DNA of 64,000 nucleotides, taken from positions 124,001 to 188,000 of the forward strand of contig JAHHHD010000005.1 of the NCBI GenBank assembly GCA_019359505.1, read 5' to 3'. Positions 36,242 to 43,910 of the stretch are shown here, piece by piece. The notes beneath the pieces are model-generated. The model did not search any database, was not told the DNA's origin, and saw only the letters and a program-made list of their open reading frames with translations. The position numbers were made by a program, and so were the translations under genes. This stretch comes from Drouetiella hepatica Uher 2000/2452. Its GTDB lineage: Bacteria > Cyanobacteriota > Cyanobacteriia > Elainellales > Elainellaceae. Each line of letters starts with the position of its first letter. The first letter of the stretch is position 1.

Positions 36242-36446
36242 GAGTAATCTGCTCTCCCCGACTGGTTAGGCACTATCTAAGCATGAAATCTTGGCGATCG
36301 AACATCTGAAAAATGAAATATTGCTACAAATCAACTGCTTTAGGTGAGATATTTGGGGCAGCAGAGACTGGACTTTAGATTAGGATAGAGGGCAGATTCA
36401 GAAGCAGTATGCCGCAATTCTGCTTCGCTTACTTCAAATTATTACT

Positions 36447-37361
36447 ATGCCTAATTTCCTGTCTATCCCACGCTCAATGCCAATTTCTTCCCGATCTCGT
36501 GGGGGTTGGCGACGGGCTGTTAGCCTTCTGCCGATGTTGTTGCTGGGCATGACGATCGGGGTTGGACGGGTGGAGGCGCAAGCAGCACAGCCTACGGCAC
36601 CCGCTGACGCTCCTCCTGAGCTACTGCAAGCCTTGGCACAAATCGACGCAGCCGCAAGTCAGGGCAAGCTGCAAGAGGTCATGATGTTCTACAGTCCAGA
36701 CTTCAGAAATGCCGATGGTTTGACCTATGCCACGCTCCAGGATGCGCTGAAGCGGCTTTGGCAACAGTATCCTAACCTGACCTATAAAACCCAGCTCAAC
36801 TCCTGGCAATCGGACGGCAATGCAATTGTAGTTGAAACCACGACAACGATCGCCACTGCGCCTGCTCAGGCACCTACCCAGCTTCCTACCCGCCTCCGGC
36901 AGGGTGCCATAGAAACCGAGCGCCTGACGGCAACCATCACCTCGCGTCAGCGCTTTGAGAATCAAAGAATTGTCCAGCAGGAAATCTTAGCCGAGCGTAG
37001 CCAGCTAACCTCAGGTGAGCAACCTCCCACAGTCACGGTCAGCCTTCCAGAACAGGTCAGGATTGGTCAATCCTATGAATTTGATGCCGTGGTTGCTGAA
37101 CCCTTGGGCGATCGGCTTCTCTTGGGCGCGGCGATGGAGGAGCCAATCCAAGCATCGGGCTATCTTCAATCCACGCCAGTTGAGCTAGAGCTGCTGTCTT
37201 CAGGCGGACTGTTTAAGGTTGGTCGTGCGCCCATCAAGCCCGAAAGTCTGTGGGTTTCGGGAGTCATCATTCGAGATGGCGGCATGACCAGCGTGTCGCA
37301 ACGCCTACAAATTGTACCATTGACGACTTCTCCCACTCGCCCTATAGCCCCGTCTAGATAG
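36447..37361 (+). CDS. Exported protein with an NTF2-like domain
   Basis: This 304-residue protein has a signal peptide (about 20-48; RRAVSLLPMLLLGMTIGVG, then VEAQAAQ). A SnoaL/NTF2-like region (about 55-165) follows: QALAQIDAAASQGKLQEVMMFYSPDF, YATLQDALKRLWQQYPNLTYKT. The second half (about 185-300) is beta-rich with LPEQVRIGQSYEFDAVVAEPLGDRLLLGA. The basic, Arg-rich N-terminus (SRSRGGWRR) hints at a Tat-like leader, though a twin-arginine motif is not convincing. Function is unknown; periplasmic or lumenal location is likely. Confidence 0.7.
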   Translation: MPNFLSIPRSMPISSRSRGGWRRAVSLLPMLLLGMTIGVGRVEAQAAQPTAPADAPPELLQALAQIDAAASQGKLQEVMMFYSPDFRNADGLTYATLQDALKRLWQQYPNLTYKTQLNSWQSDGNAIVVETTTTIATAPAQAPTQLPTRLRQGAIETERLTATITSRQRFENQRIVQQEILAERSQLTSGEQPPTVTVSLPEQVRIGQSYEFDAVVAEPLGDRLLLGAAMEEPIQASGYLQSTPVELELLSSGGLFKVGRAPIKPESLWVSGVIIRDGGMTSVSQRLQIVPLTTSPTRPIAPSR

Positions 37362-37521
37362 TGATGTAGACGTACTCACAGGCAGAATAGCAACATTTTA
37401 GTGGGGCACTCCACGCCCTTACTCAATGTCCTGAGCAAATGACATGTCTTAAGCAAATGACATTGATGGAACTTAGAAGATAGCCTCAGAGTCGATCAAA
37501 GCGATCGCTTGAGATATAGCT

Positions 37522-38382
37522 ATGCGAAGAATCCCGAATCGAACCGCAAAATTTCTGTTGAGGATGACGATCGGGTGTTTGCTCCTGCTGCTGCTTGTAT
37601 TGGGCAGCCTGATGGTTCGGGTTGCACCTGCCTGGGTAGAGACTCCAATTGCCAGCGTGTCCCTGTGGCAAAACAACCGCACTGGTCTGCGAATTATGGG
37701 CTATGACTTTACCTGCACCTCCCAAAAGGCAGCGGGTCAGACGATCGATCGCTGCACCACAACTATTCAAAATAGCTCGTTAGCGATGACGCTGACTCAC
37801 GCCAAGCCTTACAGAGCTTTCGAGACGCAGGGCATCATCTGTCAGGCTGCTTTTTCAGGGAAAGCCGTCCCTTGTGAAGTCTGGTTTGACTTTGCCACAG
37901 GCAATCGACCTAATGTGGTCGTCAAAGATTCTTTGGGCTTGAGCAATGTAGATTTACAGGCGTTGCGGCAGCAGCATTTTCTATCGCAGATTTCTGACTC
38001 CACTTGGAACGATATTGTCTTGGGAATTGCGATCGCCGCTAGCTTGTTAGCCGCTCTGTCCGCATGGCTCGATCCAAATACGCTGACGAAAATGTTTGCA
38101 GGGGTTAGCTTGGGCTGCTTAGCCTATGGTCTAGCTCAAACCGGATTGGGCGGCATGGTTTACCGCGCAGGTCGTGAAATCGACCTATCGCGATGGCTAG
38201 GGATAGTATCCAATCTGGCGATCGTCTTAGGAATTGTCGTTGGGGGAGCCGCTATTCGACTACTCAGATCCCACAGCCGCGTTGCCCGGATCTTCACAAT
38301 CCTGGGCAGCGCTTACGGGATTTTTAGCCTGGTCGGATATGTCCTACTGTTCAGCGTTTTGGCGCTAGGATTTGTGGATTGA
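37522..38382 (+). CDS. Multi-span membrane protein of unknown function
   Basis: The 286 residues begin with a membrane helix (about 10-31). An extracytoplasmic domain (about 35-155) has four cysteines (FTCTSQ, DRCTT, IICQA, VPCEVW) that could form disulfides. Three or four helices follow in the C-terminal half (about 165-285). I do not recognise the family. It is convergent with a small gene at 38365, and the two reading frames overlap by 18 bp at their 3' ends. Confidence 0.7.
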   Translation: MRRIPNRTAKFLLRMTIGCLLLLLLVLGSLMVRVAPAWVETPIASVSLWQNNRTGLRIMGYDFTCTSQKAAGQTIDRCTTTIQNSSLAMTLTHAKPYRAFETQGIICQAAFSGKAVPCEVWFDFATGNRPNVVVKDSLGLSNVDLQALRQQHFLSQISDSTWNDIVLGIAIAASLLAALSAWLDPNTLTKMFAGVSLGCLAYGLAQTGLGGMVYRAGREIDLSRWLGIVSNLAIVLGIVVGGAAIRLLRSHSRVARIFTILGSAYGIFSLVGYVLLFSVLALGFVD

Positions 38383-38670
38383 GGCTCTAGACTTTGACGT
38401 TGCCGGATTCACTGCAAAGGTAGCGAAAGCATTGCCGTTGACCGTTATCTTAATTTGCTGAGCCAAACGTAATTGGGCGATCGGCTGTCTCAGTAAATCT
38501 ATAGCCTCTGCCAGAGCCTCGGCAATTTCGCGGGTGGCGCAATGAATCTGAAACACTCGCCATCGTCTTGAGAGTTTGCAGGCACGCAGGATCTGGAGTT
38601 TCTGCAACTGAGAGGGTTCCTCTCGATAAAAGCTCAGAATTAGTTGTGTGAGTTGAGGAGGAAGATTCAT
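38365..38670 (-). CDS. Unknown 101-residue protein
   Basis: This small basic soluble protein starts MNLPPQLTQLILSFYREEPS and has a central RRWRVFQIHCATREIAEALAEAI region. Helical content is high and no membrane segment is present. The 3' end overlaps that of the convergent membrane protein gene by 18 bp. Coding is likely, given the compact intergenic spacing and protein-like composition, but no family is recognised. Confidence 0.6.
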   Translation of the reverse strand: MNLPPQLTQLILSFYREEPSQLQKLQILRACKLSRRWRVFQIHCATREIAEALAEAIDLLRQPIAQLRLAQQIKITVNGNAFATFAVNPATSKSRASIHKS

Positions 38671-38921
38671 AGTCTTTAAGCCTTGACATCAAACCTGAAG
38701 TGCGGAATTTTGGAAAAACCGATGTTGAGGAGGGTTTGAGCGGGTTCCAAGCAGGTTCTAAATAAGTACAGATTCACCTGCGCGATCGCGCCCATTTAGG
38801 TCTTCTTCTATTGAAGGGCAGCAGGTAATCTTCAGCATCAGGCTGCAAAAACACTTAACTTCCGAAGACAGGGGGCGATCTAGCAAAATTTGCCTAAGAT
38901 CCAGGGCTAGCAAGACTTCCA

Positions 38922-38947
38922 CAAAAAAGAGCCAGGTTTTCCGGCTC
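38922..38947 (-). terminator. Terminator after the DUF423 gene
   Basis: On the minus strand GAGCCGG-AAAA-CCTGGCTC (one bulged T) is followed by TTTTTT, 59 bp beyond the DUF423 stop. Apart from this, the 335-bp spacer 38671-39005 shows nothing supportable. Confidence 0.75.
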
Positions 38948-39005
38948 AACATTCTTTAAGAGCAGAGCAACAAAACTACTCATAACCAAATTACTTGTAA
39001 CCAAA

Positions 39006-39398
39006 CTACTTGTAACCCCACGCCGCGATCGCCAAGCTGCCCCAGCCCAGCAGAAACGCCAGTCCACCTAGGGGCGTGATTGCCCCTAACCACTTGATGC
39101 CTGAAAAGCTGAGGGCGTAGAGGCTCCCCGAAAAGATGGCAACTCCCGCCATAAAAGCGCATCCTGTGAAGGTCAACAGCGATCGCCCCGATTCTGACTG
39201 ACCTTCTGCTTGACTGAGCAGTAGCCCCACCAGCAGCAGCGCTAGGGCATGATACATCTGATAGCGGGCGCCCGTTTCAAAGATCTCGATCGCCCGTTCA
39301 CTGAGCCGATCTTTAAGGGCGTGAGTCGCAAAGGCTCCAGCCGCTACTGAAGTGCCGCCTAGAATGGCAGCGATCGTTAGAAATATGCGAATGATCAT
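39006..39398 (-). CDS. DUF423 (YgdD-type) membrane protein
   Basis: This 130-residue inner-membrane protein has four predicted helices. The family signature is clear: GGTSVAAGAFATHALKDRLSERAIEIFETGARYQMYHALALL (helices 1-2), then FMAGVAIFSGSLYALS and the C-terminal LGAITPLGGLAFLLGWGSLA. DUF423 proteins are widespread and functionally uncharacterised. It lies downstream of chlM on the same strand with a 42-bp gap, so co-transcription is possible. Confidence 0.92.
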   Translation of the reverse strand: MIIRIFLTIAAILGGTSVAAGAFATHALKDRLSERAIEIFETGARYQMYHALALLLVGLLLSQAEGQSESGRSLLTFTGCAFMAGVAIFSGSLYALSFSGIKWLGAITPLGGLAFLLGWGSLAIAAWGYK

Positions 39399-39440
39399 GG
39401 TGAAAGTGTTGGAATATAAATCTGGCTCAAGATAAGCAAC

Positions 39441-40139
39441 CTACGATCGCCTCACTTCCAGCAAGCGAGAGAAGTAGAATTGGGTCTTGTTCATAGCATT
39501 ACGCTCAAGCTTCCAGCCATTAGCTTCCAGAATTTTTACAATTTTGGCTTCTGGATGCAGATAGGCACGGGTAGCTTTGCTGGGACCTGGGAAAAAGTCG
39601 CCAATTTTCTTGAGCAGGGTATAGGCGAGCGTCTTAGGAGCAAAGCTAAGAATCAGTCGAGATTCCGCCAGAGAAGAGAGATGGCTAATCATTTCGGCTG
39701 CTTTGTCTTGTGGATAGTGAATCAGCACATCCAGACAGATTACCGTGTGATATTTGCCCTCCAGAGCTTCTAAATCCTGTACCGCAAAGGTAGGGTTGCT
39801 AGTTTGCCCCAGCGCCGCCTGAGCGCGCTCCTGAGCTTCGTTCACCATTTTCTCGGAGATATCGCTAGCAAAGACTCGTGCCCCTGCGGTAGCCAAAGGA
39901 ATGCTGAGACTCCCTACGCCACATCCTGCGTCACAGAGAGTTAGCTCAGGCAGATTGCCGTCCGCTTCGAGCCAGCCTAAAACAGTATCCACCGTTTTTT
40001 GATGCCCTAAGCGAATATCTAGCTGAACCTTGTTCACTTCGCCATCGCCGTAGATTCGTCGCCAGCGATCGAACCCTGTAGCGTTGAAATATTCTCGAAC
40101 GATCGTTTTGTCGTCAGTTTTAGGGTCTGTTGCGGTCAT
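39441..40139 (-). CDS. chlM: Magnesium-protoporphyrin IX O-methyltransferase
   Basis: ChlM methylates the ring-C propionate of Mg-protoporphyrin IX using SAM, an early step of the chlorophyll branch. The 232-residue SAM-methyltransferase has the family start DKTIVREYFNATGFDRWRRIYG, motif I LCDAGCGVGSLSIPLA, DISEKMVNEAQERA, CLDVLIHYPQ, and the C-terminal FFPGPSKATRAYLHPE. It is probably associated with the membrane-bound chelatase and cyclase. DUF423 follows on the same strand. Confidence 0.95.
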   Translation of the reverse strand: MTATDPKTDDKTIVREYFNATGFDRWRRIYGDGEVNKVQLDIRLGHQKTVDTVLGWLEADGNLPELTLCDAGCGVGSLSIPLATAGARVFASDISEKMVNEAQERAQAALGQTSNPTFAVQDLEALEGKYHTVICLDVLIHYPQDKAAEMISHLSSLAESRLILSFAPKTLAYTLLKKIGDFFPGPSKATRAYLHPEAKIVKILEANGWKLERNAMNKTQFYFSRLLEVRRS

Positions 40140-40299
40140 AGTAAGCGATTGATGGGTTTCCCAGGTTTAAATCCTACTATGCCAGCGACGATCCTGTTGG
40201 GAGACAATCATGTTGAAATAGCAATGCCTTTTGATATTGCTGGTCATCCCTGGATTAAATGTGCAAAATTGGGGAAGAAGATTTCACCATGCGCCTGTC

Positions 40300-41331
40300 A
40301 TGCAAGATTCATTTCAAGATGCTGCTGTTGAAGTAGCGGAATTGCTAAAACGCTTCAGCTTCGACCTAGGTGGACTTACCGCTGAGCAGTTGGTCTTCAA
40401 TTGGCTAGCGCAATATCCTGCAAATTGGGTTCGGTTGTCTTTGGTTGAGGCGCTTTATCAAGGTCGATACAAAGCGGTTTCTGTTGAACAAATCTTGCGT
40501 TTTTGGCAACGACGAGGACAGCCCTTTTATCACTTCAACTATGAGTTTGAGCGAATGATCAGAGGACACTTTTCTAGAAATCTCCTCTCATATTCGACAG
40601 CCGTTGCGTCGAATACTCACGCTCAAGTTAGCGTTCTTGCCAAGAATGATGCAGGTCAGACCGCAGGTTCTGAAACAATTTCTGAAGCAATTAAAGATAC
40701 AGAAATTAGAGACACACAAGAAAGCAGCGATACTGACCCTAAGATCAGCGAATTGAATCAAGGGTTGATGCCAGAGCTTTACGCACCAGAGGAATTCTCT
40801 GCGATCGTCGATGTGATCGCGGTATCTGCCGCAAATCCCTCCTCCGATGAAGCCGAAGCCGATCTGCTGACATTCACAGATCCAGCGACACCTGCAGCAG
40901 ATCTGGCGGCAAGCGCTATTCAGCCTTTTAGCGATCGCCTCAAGCTGCTTTCCTCAGAGGAATCGATCGCCTTTTTGAAGCTGCGCAGCTTTGAAAATGA
41001 CACCCCCTTCTATCCATTGCCGAAGGACGCACCCATTCAAGCCTTTAGCCTTGTGCCAGAGTTTGAGGCAGTTGATAAACCGAAATGGGCAAAACTGGCG
41101 ATCGATGGTGCTTCTGCCGAGCTATCTTCTGCCGAGCCACCTTCTACCAATCAAGCGCCACCTTCAGCCGAGCCATCTGCTATTGATGAATCCTCTCCAG
41201 AAAAAATTCATCAATTCATTCCTGCTGCCGTGTCACCCCTAGATTTTTACAGCAAGCTCAAAGCAGTTGCCTGTGAATCGGGTAAAGCCGATAGATCTAG
41301 CCCGTTACCTGAAGACGAAGGAAATTCCTGA
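40300..41331 (+). CDS. Protein of unknown function with conserved N-terminal helical domain
   Basis: The 343-residue protein has a compact N-terminal domain (about 1-100). It includes ELLKRFSFDLGGLTAEQLVF, NWLAQYPANWVRLSLVEALYQGRYKAVSVEQILRFWQRRG and HFNYEFERMI. This looks like a conserved cyanobacterial helical module. The remainder (about 105-320) is acidic, Ser/Ala/Pro-rich and low in complexity (EPPSTNQAPPSAEPS), so probably disordered, ending in a short ordered IHQFIPAAVSPLDFYSKL segment. I chose the ATG at 40300; an upstream start at 40231 is possible. The function is unknown. Confidence 0.65.
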   Translation: MQDSFQDAAVEVAELLKRFSFDLGGLTAEQLVFNWLAQYPANWVRLSLVEALYQGRYKAVSVEQILRFWQRRGQPFYHFNYEFERMIRGHFSRNLLSYSTAVASNTHAQVSVLAKNDAGQTAGSETISEAIKDTEIRDTQESSDTDPKISELNQGLMPELYAPEEFSAIVDVIAVSAANPSSDEAEADLLTFTDPATPAADLAASAIQPFSDRLKLLSSEESIAFLKLRSFENDTPFYPLPKDAPIQAFSLVPEFEAVDKPKWAKLAIDGASAELSSAEPPSTNQAPPSAEPSAIDESSPEKIHQFIPAAVSPLDFYSKLKAVACESGKADRSSPLPEDEGNS

Positions 41332-41380
41332 ATTGATTGAATCAATTCTGAGCCTCTAACCAATTTGAGCACTGGTATTT

Positions 41381-41435
41381 CTGTGATGATTTTTATGGGG
41401 GTGGGCTTCGCCCACCCCCATAAAAATCATCACAG
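41381..41435. repeat. Perfect 26-bp-arm hairpin
   Basis: CTGTGATGATTTTTATGGGG... and its exact complement surround a TTC loop. The arms have no sequence match to families A-D, but the design (AT-rich outer arm, GC-rich inner arm, 3-nt TTC loop) is the same. Confidence 0.85.
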
Positions 41436-41559
41436 GTTGAGAACTGCCTCAATTTTGAGTGTAGGTGTAAGCTGGAATGCTGAAGATTGGCAAGCTTTTA
41501 GCTCACAATATCGCATAGATGCTGAACCGTAAGAGGTTAGTATCTATACTGAGTATTGG

Positions 41560-43668
41560 ATGGGTACACTGAATCCTATAGCCAAATCGCTAGCCAAACC
41601 GCATAGTCAAATGGATGAGTTAGATACCAGAGAGTGGCTACTCACAAACGGGCTTGGGAGTTTTGCGAGTGGCACAGTCTGCGATGCCCACACTCGCACC
41701 TATCATGGTTGGCTAGTTGCCGCCTTGGAGCCGCCGGGTCAGAGGACGCTACTGCTCTCCCACATTGATGCCAGCCTAACAGTTGCCGGACGCGAATTTG
41801 AGTTGGGAACAAATTTCTGGGCAGGAGGCGCGATCGCCCCTGCTGGGTATCATTTTTTGCAGTCTTTTCAAGCTGCTCCTGTACCCACCTGGATCTGGGG
41901 ACAAAATCACTGGCGAGTCTGCCGCCGTCTGATCATGCCCCATGGGTTAGTTGCCAGCCCGCTACCGCCCTTCAATGCCCAGTTTGACAACCGAATTTTG
42001 ATTCACTATTGCTATGAGGGTGACAAAACGGCGACTTTGCGATTGCGACCTTTGATTGGCGATCGCATTTTTCACACGCAGCAACGTGCTGACTCCGGAG
42101 TGCATTTTGCACAGCTAATCGAATCTCATCGACTGCTGCTGCAAGCCAAGCGCCTGGACTGGAGGGGTACATCCTGGCAATTGAGCTGGACAAAGGGCGA
42201 CTATTACTCCGATGATGCCTGGTACTGGGGATACCGCTATCCTGAAGAAACGCGACGCGGACTGGCGGATCAAGAAGATCTTTATTGTCCTGGCAACTTA
42301 ATGGTTTCGTTGGAACCGGGCGAATCGATCACTCTGGAAGCCTATATTCGTCCGAACCACGAGACGTCCCACGAGACGCTGCAAGAGCATACTTTTGAGC
42401 AGGCCATTCAAACCGAGCAGCAGCGTCTAACCACCGCGTTTGCGGCAATTCAGAATACATCTTGCGGCAGTCAAAATGAGCGGAGCACTGAGCTGTGGCA
42501 AAGGCTGCTTCAGGCGGGCGATCGCTTCGTGGTCTATCGCGCTTCCACTCAGAATCCCACCGTCATTGCCGGATATCCTTGGTTTAATGACTGGGGCAGA
42601 GATACCTTGATTGCGCTGCCAGGACTGGCACTCACCCCACGACGGTTTGACTTGGCAAAAGGGCTACTGAGAACCTTTGGACAACATTGTCAGGAGGGGC
42701 TGATCCCCAACGCTTTCCCAGATGCTGGCGCGAAGCCTTTCTATAACAGTCTGGATGCGTCTCTTTGGTGGATTGAAACCCTAGGGCTATATCTAGATGC
42801 CACTGAAGACTGGGACTTTCTAGCAGAACAATATCCTGTGGTTTGGCGTATCTACAAACGCCTGATGGCGGGAACCCTGTACAGCATTCGGGTAGATGCC
42901 TTTGATGGACTGGTCACCTGGGATGCCGCCGATCTGGCGCTAACTTGGATGGATGCCGTGGTCGCAGACAAACCCGTTACTCCTCGACGCGGAAAAGCCG
43001 TCGAAATTAATGCGCTGTGGTATTCGGCGCTCCGTTGGGCAGAGCAATGGGCAACCCGATTGCTGCAATCAGATCTGGTGATTGACATAGAAGCTCCTAT
43101 GCTGAGCAACCAGGCGCGCCGCTTTAACGACCAGGCTCAGCAAGTGCAGATATCGCTAGAGAAATTCTGGAATCCGGCTGAGGACTATCTTTACGACGCG
43201 ATCGCCCCCGACGACATCCCCGATGTCAGCATTCGCCCCAATGCGGTGATTGCCCTGTCTTTAAAGCACTGCGGCTTCCCCGACTCCATGGGCAAGCGAG
43301 TGTTGCAAACGGCACGCGATCGCCTCCTCACGCCCTACGGTCTGCGCTCACTCGACCCGGCAGATCCGCATTACATTGGGCGCTACGCAGGCGGCATTTG
43401 GCAGCGCGATCGGGCTTACCATCAGGGCACAGTTTGGCCCTGGCTTTTGGGAGCGTTTATCCGCGCATGGCAGCGCTTTTATCCCACTGAGCCATTGCCA
43501 ATAGACTGGCAGCCGCTGCTCAATCACTTCCAGAATCAGGGCTGTCTGGACTCTATTTCTGAAATGTTTGATGGCGACCCGCCCCATCTGCCGCAGGGGG
43601 CGATCGCGCAGGCCTGGTCAGTTGCAGAGCTGCTCCGCCACTGTGATGCGCTCTGTGAATTGCTGTGA
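41560..43668 (+). CDS. Amylo-alpha-1,6-glucosidase-type glycogen debranching enzyme
   Basis: This 702-residue protein has an N-terminal beta-domain (DTREWLLTNGLGSFASGTVCD, RTYHGWLVAAL; GDE_N) and a C-terminal (alpha/alpha)6 barrel of the GDE_C/GH133-like family. The catalytic region includes AGYPWFNDWGRDTLIALPG, DASLWWIETLG, GRKAVEINALWYSAL-like RGKAVEINALWYSAL and YHQGTVWPWLLG. It should hydrolyse alpha-1,6 branches of glycogen, though family members with other glucan specificities exist. It is cytoplasmic and stands alone. Confidence 0.9.
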   Translation: MGTLNPIAKSLAKPHSQMDELDTREWLLTNGLGSFASGTVCDAHTRTYHGWLVAALEPPGQRTLLLSHIDASLTVAGREFELGTNFWAGGAIAPAGYHFLQSFQAAPVPTWIWGQNHWRVCRRLIMPHGLVASPLPPFNAQFDNRILIHYCYEGDKTATLRLRPLIGDRIFHTQQRADSGVHFAQLIESHRLLLQAKRLDWRGTSWQLSWTKGDYYSDDAWYWGYRYPEETRRGLADQEDLYCPGNLMVSLEPGESITLEAYIRPNHETSHETLQEHTFEQAIQTEQQRLTTAFAAIQNTSCGSQNERSTELWQRLLQAGDRFVVYRASTQNPTVIAGYPWFNDWGRDTLIALPGLALTPRRFDLAKGLLRTFGQHCQEGLIPNAFPDAGAKPFYNSLDASLWWIETLGLYLDATEDWDFLAEQYPVVWRIYKRLMAGTLYSIRVDAFDGLVTWDAADLALTWMDAVVADKPVTPRRGKAVEINALWYSALRWAEQWATRLLQSDLVIDIEAPMLSNQARRFNDQAQQVQISLEKFWNPAEDYLYDAIAPDDIPDVSIRPNAVIALSLKHCGFPDSMGKRVLQTARDRLLTPYGLRSLDPADPHYIGRYAGGIWQRDRAYHQGTVWPWLLGAFIRAWQRFYPTEPLPIDWQPLLNHFQNQGCLDSISEMFDGDPPHLPQGAIAQAWSVAELLRHCDALCELL

Positions 43669-43725
43669 CGCACTCTAAATTGTGACGCGCTAAGTTGTGA
43701 CGCGCCCTAAATTATGACGCATCCT
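43660..43725. repeat. Short imperfect tandem repeat after debranching enzyme
   Basis: Four variants of TTGTGACGCGC(T/C)CTAAA lie head to tail starting at the stop codon of the debranching-enzyme gene. The array is non-coding. The repeat unit includes the TGA stop and the GTGACGC word. Confidence 0.7.
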
Positions 43726-43910
43726 GCGAAAAGCCGAGCCTAAGCGCTTTTCCGTTGGTCATTTATCGCTTCAGCTAGAATTAAGTCGGTTCAGGTAAAC
43801 CGCCTGATCGAACAACCCAAATGTGCAGGGGTGCAACATTTGGGCGAAAGCTTTTCGATAAAATTTCATTCAATAGAATTCAAAATCCCCAACACCAGAG
43901 TGAGTCCCGA

